NCBI RefSeq assembly: GCF_000007485.1
Contig: NC_004572.3
Span: 372,001-436,000 of the forward strand
Origin: Tropheryma whipplei str. Twist
Lineage (GTDB): Bacteria > Actinomycetota > Actinomycetes > Actinomycetales > Microbacteriaceae
Direction of reading: 5' to 3'
Length of the DNA stretch: 64,000 bases
Part shown: piece after piece, positions 8,362-18,890 of the stretch
How the letters are laid out: every line of letters starts with the position of its first letter
How positions within the stretch are numbered: position 1 is the stretch's first letter
Made by a program: the position numbers and the translations under genes
Notes under the pieces: generated by a model
Database searches by the model: none
What the model saw: only the letters and a program-made list of their open reading frames with translations
What the model was told of the DNA's origin: nothing

Positions 8362-11208
8362 GTGTCAAGTCGCAGGTCATTTTTGCGCGTTAAAAACGCG
8401 CGGGTTCACAATTTAAAAAACCTTAATGTGCGGATTCCGAGAAATTCAATGACTGTTTTTACAGGCCTTTCCGGCTCCGGAAAGTCAAGTCTTGCATTTG
8501 ACACTATTTTTGCTGAGGGGCAGAGGCGGTACATAGAGTCTCTTTCTGCATATGCAAGACAGTTTTTAGAAAGACTTGATAGGCCGGAGGTGGATTCTAT
8601 CGACGGACTCAGCCCATCAGTGGCGATTGACCAAAAAACCACAAGTAGAAATCCGCGCTCTACCGTCGGTACGGTCACGGAAATATTTGATTATTTGCGG
8701 CTTCTGTGGGCGCGTGTTGGGGTTTTGCACTGTCCGGAATGTGATTTACCCGTACAAAAACAGACTATTCAGCAGATAGTAGATTCAATTGCCAAGATTC
8801 CACACGGTGAAAGATTCATGCTCTTATCACCACTTGTACGACAAAAAAAGGGGGAATTTGTTGATCTTTTCTCGAGGCTTACCACATCTGGTTTTTCGCG
8901 AGTTGTTGTTGATGAAGAAATTTATTTACTAACAGAAGTTCCGAAACTTAAAAAAAATTCGCGCCACACAATAAAAGTTGTTGTAGATAGGCTTGTTTCT
9001 GAGGACAATATGCTAACTCGGTTAACAGATTCAATTGAAACCGCATTTGGCCTTTCGAATATTTGTGAAGTTCAAACCTTCAAAGGTGATGTATTTCGCT
9101 TTTCTATAAACTCAGCATGCCCGAATTTACACTTTCTGAACTTTGACAAAATAGAGCCGAGAACCTTCTCGTTTAATTCACCTGTCGGCGCATGTCCCGA
9201 CTGTGACGGGATCGGCACAGTTCGATCTGTCAATATGACCACATTAGTGCCTGATATACAGCTTTCAGTTGAGAAGATAGCGCTAGACCTTATAGGTAAA
9301 AAAATTGTTTCAAAAAACTTCATGCGCGAGATATCAGCCCTTGCTAGGAATCTTAAATTCACCCTCAATACCCCGTGGAGTGATCTTACAGATTACGTAC
9401 AAAACACAATACTGCACGCAAAAAATTTTCTATTACACAACACTAGAGTGCGGTATTACACGGGTCTTGTAAGAAAGATAGAAAGGGATGTATCAGAAAA
9501 CTCTGGAGGATCTCTTTCGGGTTATTTATACAACTCACCGTGTCGTTCGTGCTCTGGAAAGCGCCTTAGGGCATCGTCACTCTGCGTCAAAGTGTCTAAC
9601 AAAAATATTATTGATGTTTGTGATATGCCTCTTGACGGAATACTCCACTTTTTTAAAGCATTGGATATTCCAAGAAAATTTGAGAAAATATCCTCTCCAA
9701 TACTCAGAGAAATTATCTCAAGACTGGAGTTTCTGATTGAACTCGGTCTTGGGTATTTAACTTTGTCACGAAGTATTACAACAATTTCTGGAGGTGAGTC
9801 CCAAAGAATAAGATTGGCAACTCAAATCGGCTCAGGTCTCACGGAGGTGCTTTATGTTCTGGACGAACCGAGCATTGGTCTACACAAGAGAGATAACGAG
9901 AAGCTTATAAAGCTATTGCTGAATCTTAGGAACCGCGGGAATACGCTTATCGTTGTTGAGCATGATGAAGAGACGATTAGATCTTCGGATTGGATAGTTG
10001 ATATAGGGCCTGGTGCGGGGAGAATGGGCGGGCAGGTCGTTTATTCTGGTCCAGTCGGTAAAATGCCCAGTCGTAGTCTTACAGGAAAATACCTCTCGGG
10101 TGAACTTATGGTCTCTACACCGAAGAAGCGCCGAGTTTCTTCGTGTGGAATTACCCTCTCGGGTGCAAAAGAAAATAATCTAAAAAATATAACGGTTTTC
10201 TTTCCATTAAAAACCTTTATAGTCATTACAGGTGTTTCTGGCTCTGGGAAATCAACCTTAGTAAACTCTGTTTTGTGCAAAGCGCTCTCGAATATTTGCA
10301 AGGGGAATACGCCTTCCGAGAATAATTGTCAGGATGCAGATTGTACTGATGCTTGTACGGTACGCAATGGGATGCAGCACAATGAACAGACTGTTCGTTT
10401 GGCACCTGCACTGGATGGTGCGGAGAATATCTCAAAAGTTGTTCATATAGACCAGAAGCCTATCGGACGAACTCCGAGGTCAAATTTGGCGACTTATACC
10501 GGGGTGTTTGACAAAATAAGGGATATTTTTTCTAAAACACCAACAGCTCGTGCGAGGGGGTATTCACCAGGTCGATTTAGTTTTAATCTCAAAGGTGGAC
10601 GATGTGAAAAATGTAAGGGTGATGGATGCATAAAGGTTGAAATGAATTTTTTGCCCGATGTTTATGTGGATTGCGAGGATTGCAATGGAATGCGGTACAA
10701 CAGAGACACGCTCCAGGTTCTCTACAACAATATGAGTATACATGATGTATTAACAATGCCGGTTTGTGAAGCTGTTGAGTTTTTTAGGGCTATTCCATCT
10801 ATACATCAACCATTGAAACTCATGGATGAAATAGGGCTCGGCTACATGACTTTAGGTCAACCCGCGCCCACACTGTCCGGTGGGGAAGCTCAAAGGATAA
10901 AGCTTGCCGCGCAACTTCAAAAACGCACTGCACAGGATGTTCTGTATGTTCTGGATGAACCAACAACCGGGTTACATTTTCATGATGTTAGGCAGTTGCT
11001 TGAGATACTTCATAGACTGGTTGATAACGGCAACACAGTTATCGTAATTGAGCATAATCTGGATGTTATAAAAACAGCAGACCACGTAATAGATATGGGC
11101 CCTGAAGGGGGTAATGCTGGTGGGTCAGTGGTTGCTTGCGGTACACCAGAAGAAGTTGCACTCCATCCCGACAGTGCAACAGGTTATTTCCTTAAAAAAT
11201 GCTTGTGA
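8362..11208 (+). CDS. uvrA: excinuclease ABC subunit A
   Basis: Dimeric ABC-type ATPase that first recognises DNA lesions. The 948-residue protein has two ABC modules: Walker A GLSGSGKSSLAFD with signature TISGGESQRIRLATQ in the first, and GVSGSGKSTLVNS with TLSGGEAQRIKLAAQL in the second. The C-terminal zinc finger GRCEKCKGDGCIKVEMNF...CEDC is intact. In the insertion domain the first zinc site reads CPNLH before the GACPDC pair, the C-x3-H form I recall from other actinobacterial UvrA. The GTG start is 11 bases after uvrB; uvrC follows after 8 bases. Confidence 0.98.
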   Translation: MSSRRSFLRVKNARVHNLKNLNVRIPRNSMTVFTGLSGSGKSSLAFDTIFAEGQRRYIESLSAYARQFLERLDRPEVDSIDGLSPSVAIDQKTTSRNPRSTVGTVTEIFDYLRLLWARVGVLHCPECDLPVQKQTIQQIVDSIAKIPHGERFMLLSPLVRQKKGEFVDLFSRLTTSGFSRVVVDEEIYLLTEVPKLKKNSRHTIKVVVDRLVSEDNMLTRLTDSIETAFGLSNICEVQTFKGDVFRFSINSACPNLHFLNFDKIEPRTFSFNSPVGACPDCDGIGTVRSVNMTTLVPDIQLSVEKIALDLIGKKIVSKNFMREISALARNLKFTLNTPWSDLTDYVQNTILHAKNFLLHNTRVRYYTGLVRKIERDVSENSGGSLSGYLYNSPCRSCSGKRLRASSLCVKVSNKNIIDVCDMPLDGILHFFKALDIPRKFEKISSPILREIISRLEFLIELGLGYLTLSRSITTISGGESQRIRLATQIGSGLTEVLYVLDEPSIGLHKRDNEKLIKLLLNLRNRGNTLIVVEHDEETIRSSDWIVDIGPGAGRMGGQVVYSGPVGKMPSRSLTGKYLSGELMVSTPKKRRVSSCGITLSGAKENNLKNITVFFPLKTFIVITGVSGSGKSTLVNSVLCKALSNICKGNTPSENNCQDADCTDACTVRNGMQHNEQTVRLAPALDGAENISKVVHIDQKPIGRTPRSNLATYTGVFDKIRDIFSKTPTARARGYSPGRFSFNLKGGRCEKCKGDGCIKVEMNFLPDVYVDCEDCNGMRYNRDTLQVLYNNMSIHDVLTMPVCEAVEFFRAIPSIHQPLKLMDEIGLGYMTLGQPAPTLSGGEAQRIKLAAQLQKRTAQDVLYVLDEPTTGLHFHDVRQLLEILHRLVDNGNTVIVIEHNLDVIKTADHVIDMGPEGGNAGGSVVACGTPEEVALHPDSATGYFLKKCL

Positions 11209-11216
11209 GGTAGCTT

Positions 11217-13040
11217 ATGTACCCACCAAGGAGGATAGAGATACCCTGCAAACCGGGGGTTTATAGATTTGAAGATGAAAATGGACGTATTCTCTATGTT
11301 GGTAAGGCAAAAAATCTTCGCAATCGCTTGGGAAGTTACTTCACGAATGCAAGGCGAGGGCGCCGTATTTCGTATATGCTGTCTATTTCCAAAAAGGTTG
11401 GGTGGACGTGCGTCGCAGACGATATAGAGGCACTGAGACTTGAATATTCATGGATAAAAGAATTTGCCCCGCCTTGTAACGTGAAATTGAAAGATGATAA
11501 AGCCTATCCGTTCTTGGCTGTGACAATAGGCGAACAGGTGCCTAGACTTTTGATTACCAGAAGAAAAATTCAGTACGCTACGCATTTTGGTCCATATCCA
11601 AAAGTGTTTCATCTTCGGGAAACAGTTAGCTTGTTGCACAAGATATTTCAAATAAGGACCTGTTCTCCGACAAACTATAAAAGGGCAATTGCCTCTGGGA
11701 TGCCGTGTTTTGAAGGGCAGATTAATAAGTGTTTCGGGCCATGTTCTTTAAAAACAACCCATCTTCAATATCAGAAAAGAATAAAAAATCTCATGGCTTT
11801 TCTAGAGGGTCAATCTTCTTCTCTTTTAGAATCTCTGAAGAAAAAAATGCTCAAGGCATCTAAGAACAAAGAATACGAAGAGGCGGCAATTTTGCGAGAT
11901 AAGATACAAGCCGCACAAACGGTTTTATCCAGGAGCGCGGTTCTGCTAGATGAAACAGTGTCGGCAGACTTTATCGCCGTCGTATCCGATAATTCTATCG
12001 CTTCAGTACAGTGCTTTCGAGTAATTGCTGGTCGCATAAAATCTGTGTATTCATGGCATTTTGAACAACAGGAAGATCAGTCAGCTTCTGAGCTTTTGTC
12101 CCAGTCGATTATTCAGGTGTATGACAAACTAAGCCTTCCGAAAAGGATTGTTCTTTTTGACAAACCGAGTTATCTTAGTGCACTCTCGGCTCATTTGAAC
12201 GACAAAAATATTGACAGGTCGCTCGAAATAGAAATTGTATATCACCCGAATGAGCAGGAAAGGAGACTTTTAGAGACTGTAAAAGATAATGCGCTTTCGG
12301 AATTGGAAAGACACAGATTGAGGCGTTCTTCTGATTACACCGAGAGGCATAGATCTCTCTTTGAGTTACAAAAATATTTGAACTTGAATTCATTGCCGGT
12401 GCGCATTGAATGTTTTGACATTTCTCATCTCTTGGGCACAAACACCTCGGGAAGCATGGTGGTTTTCGAGAACGGAGAGCCAAAGAAATCGGCGTATCGC
12501 CACTTTAATATACATATTGATCAGAACAATGACACTGCTTCGATGTTCTCGCTTATATGTCGTAGGTTAAGGTCCCTCGAGTCAGTTGCACAAGATTCGC
12601 CGGATTATCCACACTTGATGATTATCGATGGTGGTAAGCCTCAGCTATCAGCAGCTGTGGGGGCATTACAAGAGGTGGGTTTAAAGATTCCTGTTTTTGC
12701 ACTATCAAAAAGACTTGAAGAGCTCTGGTCGCCAGGGGTCAAAACCTCACTTATTCTTCCACCTAACAGCGAATCGCTGTTCTTATTACAGAAGATTAGA
12801 GATGAATCTCACAGGTTTGCGCTAAAACAACAGACAAGACGGCGTGAGGCATATTTGACAAGTGAGCTCTTCCGCATTCCGGGCCTTGGTAAACAGAAAG
12901 TTATGCAGCTTTTGCGAAGATTTTCTTCATTTGCTGAAATTCGGCAGGCTTCCATTGAAGATATATCTGCATTGCCAGGGTTTGGTGTAAAAACCGCCGA
13001 GAAAATCAAGGAATGTGCAGAAGCATTCTCTTTGAAATAA
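11217..13040 (+). CDS. uvrC: excinuclease ABC subunit C
   Basis: Dual-incision nuclease of excision repair. The 607-residue protein has the N-terminal GIY-YIG nuclease (GVYRFEDENGRILYVGKAKN), a central UVR motif (ASKNKEYEEAAILRDKIQ), an RNase H-like C-terminal nuclease with IECFDISH and LMIIDGGKPQL acidic blocks, and tandem helix-hairpin-helix motifs at the end (IPGLGKQKVMQLL, LPGFGVKTAEKI). The ATG lies 8 bases after uvrA. In most actinobacteria rapZ and yvcK follow; here whiA follows directly. Confidence 0.98.
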   Translation: MYPPRRIEIPCKPGVYRFEDENGRILYVGKAKNLRNRLGSYFTNARRGRRISYMLSISKKVGWTCVADDIEALRLEYSWIKEFAPPCNVKLKDDKAYPFLAVTIGEQVPRLLITRRKIQYATHFGPYPKVFHLRETVSLLHKIFQIRTCSPTNYKRAIASGMPCFEGQINKCFGPCSLKTTHLQYQKRIKNLMAFLEGQSSSLLESLKKKMLKASKNKEYEEAAILRDKIQAAQTVLSRSAVLLDETVSADFIAVVSDNSIASVQCFRVIAGRIKSVYSWHFEQQEDQSASELLSQSIIQVYDKLSLPKRIVLFDKPSYLSALSAHLNDKNIDRSLEIEIVYHPNEQERRLLETVKDNALSELERHRLRRSSDYTERHRSLFELQKYLNLNSLPVRIECFDISHLLGTNTSGSMVVFENGEPKKSAYRHFNIHIDQNNDTASMFSLICRRLRSLESVAQDSPDYPHLMIIDGGKPQLSAAVGALQEVGLKIPVFALSKRLEELWSPGVKTSLILPPNSESLFLLQKIRDESHRFALKQQTRRREAYLTSELFRIPGLGKQKVMQLLRRFSSFAEIRQASIEDISALPGFGVKTAEKIKECAEAFSLK

Positions 13041-13049
13041 AATGAACCC

Positions 13050-14009
13050 GTGAATTCCCTGTTGCAAGCCCTTCACCTCTTGAGATGTGATTTACTCTCT
13101 CTTCCGATAGGGGATGCTCAAACAAGATCAGCTGAACTAACGGCACTGTTGCGCTTTGGGGCTGACCTGAACATAATAAAGAGACGTGTCGTTATAGAGG
13201 TAAAACTGTGTGGATCCTTGCTTCTGAACAGAGTTGAAAGTGTTTTGAGGAATATATACGGTATTACCCCAAAGCTTATTCGTTCAACCCCCCGCAACGA
13301 TATAGGTGAGAGTTGCTTTCTTCTGAGAATTGATGACCCATCTTTAGCAAGGAAATTAGGGCTTATTGATACGTCGCTTGCGCCCGTACGGGGATTGCCA
13401 AATCATCTTGCCCTTGCATCTGGTTCTGCACTAAAGGGACTGGTAAGGGGTGCAATCCTTGCATCTGGAGTGTTCACAGAATCGACACGCAAATTCGCGA
13501 TGGAAGTTTATGCACCAAGTAATGAAACAGCTCTTTGCCTACAGGGGTCTATCAATAAGTTGAATGTTATTGCAAAAATAAAGGAAGTGAGGGGCTCTTA
13601 CAAGGTTGTTATTCGCGATATCGATAATGTTGCCCCTCTTCTTCGTAATGTTGGAGCGCGAAACAGCGTCGAAAAAATTGAACAATTTATTAAATTGCGG
13701 CACCCAGAAAATTTAGGTCCACGCTTACCAAATTTTGATGATGCCAATTTGAGGCGTAGTGCAATAGCTGCGGCTAGCTCTGTTAGAAGGATTGAGCGGG
13801 CATTACAGATTCTTAAGGGAGATGCCCCACAACATTTGTTGTATGCTGGGCAGTTGCGCCTAAACAATACGCATGCGAGCCTTGAGGAACTTGGCAAACT
13901 TGCTGAACCGGCTATGACTAAAGATGCTATCGCAGGCAGAATTCGTCGGCTTTTATGCCTTGCCGATAAAAGGGCCAAAACCCTGGGGATTCCTGATACA
14001 TTCTCTTAG
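13050..14009 (+). CDS. whiA: sporulation regulator WhiA homologue
   Basis: DNA-binding protein of the WhiA family, which combines a degenerate LAGLIDADG homing-endonuclease-like fold with a C-terminal helix-turn-helix and controls cell-division genes in actinobacteria. The 319 residues show [17 protein letters not shown] in the middle and the conserved C-terminal domain [25 protein letters not shown] followed by [24 protein letters not shown]. The GTG at 13050 is 9 bases after uvrC. The ancestral neighbours rapZ and yvcK are missing upstream; downstream, sodA separates it from gap. Confidence 0.95.
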
Positions 14010-14099
14010 CATCCCGTTTCAGTAACTAGTCTGAATAGCGCTACAATTATCCTTAGCGTTTGGTTTTCGTAGCTCTTTGGTAAGTCGAGGTGTTTGTTG

Positions 14100-14702
14100 T
14101 TGTATACGCTCCCTGATCTGCCTTACGGTTATTCTGCTCTAGAGCCCTATATAAGCGGAAAAATCATGGAGCTTCATCACTCAAAGCATCACAAGGCGTA
14201 TGTTGACGGCGCAAATCAAGCTCTGGAGCAGCTTTGTGAAGCACGTGATAAAGGTGATTTTTCTAGGGTGCCACAATTGCAAAAGAATCTGGCGTTTAAT
14301 CTTGCCGGGCATAAGAATCATTCTGTTTTTTGGAGTGTTCTAACCCCCGAGGTTGGTCAGGCACCGGCCGGTCCCTTTCTTGAGGTTATTGAGCGGGATT
14401 TTGGCAGCTTCGACTCTTTCATGAATCATTTTTCGGCCGCAGCCTTGAGCATACAGGGCTCTGGGTGGGCCGTTCTGTCATGGGAGCCGGTCGCATCAAG
14501 GCTTATTATTCAGCAATTTTATGATCATCAAAATAACGCAGTATCTGCGAGGAATCTCCTCCTCCTCGATATGTGGGAGCATGCGTATTACTTAGACTAT
14601 TTAAATGTAAAAGCTGATTACGTAAAGGCTTTTTGGAGTATAGTCAATTGGCATGGCGTTACAGATAAGTTTTTGAAAATTGCCGGCAGGTCTGTCGTTT
14701 AG
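14100..14702 (+). CDS. sodA: superoxide dismutase (Fe/Mn type)
   Basis: Converts superoxide to oxygen and hydrogen peroxide. About 200 residues with the family blocks YTLPDLPYGYSALEPYISG, ELHHSKHHKAYV (first metal histidine), NLAGHKNHSVFW (second histidine) and LDMWEHAYYLDY (metal Asp and His). No signal peptide is seen, so it should be cytoplasmic. Three consecutive TTG codons (14094, 14097, 14100) can start it; GAGG at 14087-14090 gives normal spacing only to the last, which also yields the family N-terminus. It sits between whiA and gap, where other actinobacteria usually have no sod gene. Confidence 0.96.
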   Translation: MYTLPDLPYGYSALEPYISGKIMELHHSKHHKAYVDGANQALEQLCEARDKGDFSRVPQLQKNLAFNLAGHKNHSVFWSVLTPEVGQAPAGPFLEVIERDFGSFDSFMNHFSAAALSIQGSGWAVLSWEPVASRLIIQQFYDHQNNAVSARNLLLLDMWEHAYYLDYLNVKADYVKAFWSIVNWHGVTDKFLKIAGRSVV

Positions 14703-14714
14703 ATAATTTTATAA

Positions 14715-15737
<1,023 letters not shown>

Positions 15738-15743
15738 GTTGCC

Positions 15744-16931
15744 TTGAGAACTCTTGGCGGTTTCACCTTTCCTTGTGATGCTCCTGTTTTTGTCCGGGTT
15801 GATTTCAATGTGCCTATGGATGAGGTCGGCACAATAACGGATGATCTGCGTATAAGAGCTTCCCTTCCGACTATAGAAAGCTTGCTTGGCCGTGGCGCGC
15901 CACTTATATTGATTTCTCATCTCGGGCGACCGGTTAAAAATGAGCAGCAAGGATTTTCCCTAAAACCCTGTGCTGAGCGACTATCGGAATATATCGGAGT
16001 CAATGTACCGCTTGTGGATTTTCTTGATCTAGATACAAAGCTTTATGGTGAACTTACTAGGCATCTGGACAAGTCTGGGATAGTTCTTTTTGAAAATATA
16101 CGATTTTTTGCCGAGGAAACTTCAAAGGCACAGGCTGATCGAAGGATTCTGGCTGAGCAACTTGCGCCTTTTGCGGGTGCGTATGTCAATGATGCCTTTG
16201 GTGCTTCCCACAGGAGGCATGCTAGTGTGTATGAGCTTGCACAGGCTTTCTCAAATAAGGCGGCAGGCTTTTTAATTGAATCAGAGATGCAGGCTTTTTC
16301 ACATCTTGCCAGCGAGGCCAAGCGTCCCTATACCGTTATTCTCGGCGGGGCAAAATTATCGGACAAGCTACGGCTTATAGAGAATATCCTGCCAACGGTT
16401 GATCGTCTGTTACTGTGTGGTGGAATGGCATTTACATTTTTAGCGGCACAGGGGTGTGAAACAGGCAAAAGTCTCCTGGAAGAGAGTTTTATCCCGGAGG
16501 CAAATAAAATCATTGATTTTGCTAAGCAAAATAATGTTGAACTTATACTTCCGGTAGATGTTATTGAGGCGCGAAGCCTAACTTCACCCCTTGGGGTTGT
16601 AAGTAAAGCTGAATCTATATCTTATATGGGTCTTGATATAGGTCCTGAAACTCAGAGTATCTTTAGAAATGTAATACAAGATTCGAAAACTGTTTTTTGG
16701 AATGGCCCGGCTGGTTTATTTGAAAACCCAAGCTTTTCAAATGGAACACGTGCACTGCTTGATGCATTGTCGTCTTCTAGTGCGTTTACATTTATCGGAG
16801 GAGGCGATACAGCAGCAGCTGTTAGCCTTCTTGGTTTTGATTATGGAGATTTTAGTCATGTTTCAACAGGCGGTGGTGCCTGCCTTGAACTGCTAGAGGG
16901 AAAAATATTGCCAGCATTAGAGGTTTTATAA
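15744..16931 (+). CDS. pgk: phosphoglycerate kinase
   Basis: ATP-forming glycolytic kinase acting on 1,3-bisphosphoglycerate. The 395 residues show FVRVDFNVPMDE, LISHLGRP, FENIRFF, NDAFGASHRRHAS, the hinge/nucleotide blocks ILGGAKLSDKL and LLLCGGMAFTF, and the C-terminal GGGDTAAAV and STGGGACLELLEG. It starts with TTG 6 bases after gap and ends one base before the ATG of tpiA, so the three genes are almost certainly co-transcribed. Confidence 0.98.
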   Translation: MRTLGGFTFPCDAPVFVRVDFNVPMDEVGTITDDLRIRASLPTIESLLGRGAPLILISHLGRPVKNEQQGFSLKPCAERLSEYIGVNVPLVDFLDLDTKLYGELTRHLDKSGIVLFENIRFFAEETSKAQADRRILAEQLAPFAGAYVNDAFGASHRRHASVYELAQAFSNKAAGFLIESEMQAFSHLASEAKRPYTVILGGAKLSDKLRLIENILPTVDRLLLCGGMAFTFLAAQGCETGKSLLEESFIPEANKIIDFAKQNNVELILPVDVIEARSLTSPLGVVSKAESISYMGLDIGPETQSIFRNVIQDSKTVFWNGPAGLFENPSFSNGTRALLDALSSSSAFTFIGGGDTAAAVSLLGFDYGDFSHVSTGGGACLELLEGKILPALEVL

Positions 16932-16932
16932 A

Positions 16933-17814
16933 ATGCTTCCAAAGCGCGCGTATCCCGTGCAAGACTCGAATGTTCACTCTCAAGAGAAAAAAATAATTGC
17001 CGGCAATTGGAAGATGAACATAAATCATAGTCAGGCTGTTTCGTATTTACAGGAGCTCAACTGGAGGCTTATTGATAATGGTCATGATTTTGATTCCTGT
17101 GAGATTGCAGTATTCCCGCCGTTTACTGATCTTCGTTCCGTACAAACTCTCGTTGCATCGGATGACATACAGATATCATACGGAGCCCAGGATGTCTCCG
17201 CATTTTCAGATGGCGCACATACAGGTCAGATTTCAGCCCAGTTTTTGAAAGATCTAGACTGCAAGTACGTCCTAATAGGTCATTCAGAGCAAAGATGTTT
17301 ACCATGCTACCCCGGCAACAATAGTGCAATCAATGAGCTCAATAACAAGCACGACGGTCTTATTGCAAATAAATTATTGAGAAGCTTTGCGGCGGGGATT
17401 TGTCCGATCTTGTGTATTGGTGATATTTCACCGGGTGATCATTTTGATGCAACTCTGTCTAGATTTCGTTCTGTTCTAAGTCACCTCAAAGCGATATCAG
17501 ATAAAAAACATAGCATCGGTTACGCCCTTGGATCCAAAACACACTTTTTAGATAGCGATCAGTTACACATGTTGGTTGCTTATGAACCCTCATCGGCTAT
17601 TAACTCGGGAAACTGTGCAAATTCAGGGGACATTGTCAGGATGGCTGCAGCAATAAAAGACATTGTAAATGTTCGGGTGCTCTACGGTGGGGGAGTGAAT
17701 CTATTTAACGCATCTGCAGTTTTTAACGAGGATTTGCTAGACGGCATTCTTGTTGGCAGAGCTTCCTTGAATGCATCTGATTTCGCATCCCTGATAAAGA
17801 CGTGCTGTTTGTAA
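16933..17814 (+). CDS. tpiA: triosephosphate isomerase, divergent
   Basis: Interconverts dihydroxyacetone phosphate and glyceraldehyde 3-phosphate. The catalytic residues are present: Lys27 in AGNWKMN, His117 in IGHSEQR and Glu218 in AYEPSSAI. The protein is 293 residues, about 30 longer than usual, with a short N-terminal extension and extra sequence in the middle (HDGLIANK, and KKHSIGYALGSKTHF before the catalytic Glu). The mobile loop 6, normally EPVWAIGTG in this family, reads EPSSAINSG. It follows pgk by one base. Activity is plausible but the loop change is unusual. Confidence 0.93.
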   Translation: MLPKRAYPVQDSNVHSQEKKIIAGNWKMNINHSQAVSYLQELNWRLIDNGHDFDSCEIAVFPPFTDLRSVQTLVASDDIQISYGAQDVSAFSDGAHTGQISAQFLKDLDCKYVLIGHSEQRCLPCYPGNNSAINELNNKHDGLIANKLLRSFAAGICPILCIGDISPGDHFDATLSRFRSVLSHLKAISDKKHSIGYALGSKTHFLDSDQLHMLVAYEPSSAINSGNCANSGDIVRMAAAIKDIVNVRVLYGGGVNLFNASAVFNEDLLDGILVGRASLNASDFASLIKTCCL

Positions 17815-17844
17815 ATCTGGTGTATACTCGGGTTTGCGAACTGC

Positions 17845-18141
17845 ATGTGTTTGTGCTTTCTCGGCTTTGTGCCTGTTTTTTTGACTGAGGATGTTTTGAT
17901 CGTTCTAAAGCTTGTGCTACTTGGGATTGTTGTTTTGACGAGTTTTGCCCTTGTTTTGCTTATACTGTTGCATAAGGGAAGGGGTGGCGGACTGTCAGAT
18001 ATGTTCGGGGGCGGTATTACCGTTTCCTTTGCATCAAGCGGTGTGGCCGAGCGTAACTTGAATCGCCTTACTGTTATGCTTGCCCTTCTTTGGGGTGTTA
18101 CAATTATCACTCTCTCGGTTCTAGCAAGGTTTCGCCTTTAG
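17845..18141 (+). CDS. secG: preprotein translocase subunit SecG
   Basis: Small integral membrane subunit of the SecYEG export channel. The 98-residue product has two hydrophobic segments (about residues 17-42 and 70-93) separated by the conserved cytoplasmic loop HKGRGGGLSDMFGGG and SSGVAERNLNRLT. The location after tpiA is the standard actinobacterial one. The start is uncertain: ATG at 17845 gives a somewhat long N-terminus, and in-frame GTG or TTG codons slightly downstream are alternatives. A TATACT sequence at 17823-17828 may be a -10 box. Confidence 0.93.
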   Translation: MCLCFLGFVPVFLTEDVLIVLKLVLLGIVVLTSFALVLLILLHKGRGGGLSDMFGGGITVSFASSGVAERNLNRLTVMLALLWGVTIITLSVLARFRL

Positions 18142-18212
18142 GGCATTGCGTGTTTGGAGTATTGCTTTAGTATGCGTTGCTCGCTTGTTTGTATTCTATA
18201 AGTCTGGTGGTT

Positions 18213-18578
18213 ATGAAGCAGCCTTCTGTCTCTGATAAGAAAAAGTTGTTTACGGCTCAGTCTGGCACAGAGGTCGGGGATGGCCTTTCTTTTGAAATTG
18301 AAGATGGTCGTATTTGTGTAACCTATTGGGATCAAGAGGGGAATAAGACTGTTAGGTACTATGCAAGCGATGTGCCCTTGGATGAGATACCAAGGGTAAT
18401 TACCAATCCATTGAACGGCCTTATAGCAGGATGTGACTATGCCAATCCTCCTGAATCACCCAGGAGTGAGCCATTTAAAACTCATCTTGCGTACGTAAAA
18501 GAGCGGCGGAGCAAAGAAGAAGGGCAGAAGATATTAGAGGAAGCCCTGCGTGAGCTCAGGCGCCGCAGGGCTTCGTAA
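18213..18578 (+). CDS. rbpA: RNA polymerase-binding protein RbpA-like
   Basis: The 121-residue product resembles RbpA, the actinobacterial protein that binds RNA polymerase and the principal sigma factor. The C-terminal segment THLAYVKERRSKEEGQKIL followed by ELRRRR matches the sigma-interaction domain (THWDMLLERRS type). The central part VTYWDQEGNKTVRYYAS and IPRVITNP fits the core domain but lacks zinc-binding cysteines. The position beside secG supports the assignment. The ATG at 18213 is chosen because GGTGG precedes it. The 3' end contains a perfect 10-bp inverted repeat (18541-18550 with 18564-18573). Confidence 0.75.
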   Translation: MKQPSVSDKKKLFTAQSGTEVGDGLSFEIEDGRICVTYWDQEGNKTVRYYASDVPLDEIPRVITNPLNGLIAGCDYANPPESPRSEPFKTHLAYVKERRSKEEGQKILEEALRELRRRRAS

Positions 18579-18755
18579 ATGATACGCATTGGCAAGTAGC
18601 CCCTGCGCACCCAATTGTTTCATCTGTTCTGGCAGAACACCCTTTATACTTGCTTTGGTTGCAACAGGGATAAAGGCTGGTGTATGTATCTGTCCATTAC
18701 ATGTGCTGATTATCCCCGTTCTCCCATACTCTGTTTGTTTTAGAACAGAGAACAT
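18576..18755 (-). pseudogene. tgt: 5' remnant of tgt (queuine tRNA-ribosyltransferase)
   Basis: Read on the minus strand from an ATG at 18755, about 60 codons match the N-terminus of tRNA-guanine transglycosylase: FSVLKQTEYGRTGIIST, TPAFIPVATKASIKGVLPEQ and LGAQGLLANAYHL. A ribosome site (GGAG) precedes the ATG. Homology stops abruptly at the base where the antisense strand is the stop codon of rbpA; the remaining 300 or so residues, including the catalytic aspartates, are absent. The frame is still intact, so the truncation looks like a deletion or rearrangement junction rather than gradual decay. A short peptide could be made, but not an active enzyme. Confidence 0.8.
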
Positions 18756-18890
18756 ACTCCATCTCCCTATACTCCAGCCAGTGATATAATTGCCCCACAC
18801 GGGTAAGTCAAGCATAAATAAAAGACGTAAATAACAAGAATAGTAAACGTGATTACTAAGTAATGTAATAACGAATGGAGTAGCTACACG

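Noticed and set aside
9106-9220. First zinc finger of UvrA reads CPNLH instead of CPxCG, suggesting a broken metal site.
   Set aside because: A C-x3-H form is what I recall in other actinobacterial UvrA proteins, so it is probably the normal variant.
18541-18573. Perfect 10-bp inverted repeat at the end of rbpA as a terminator.
   Set aside because: It lies inside the coding sequence (encoding the EALRELRRRR region) and no T-run follows on either strand.
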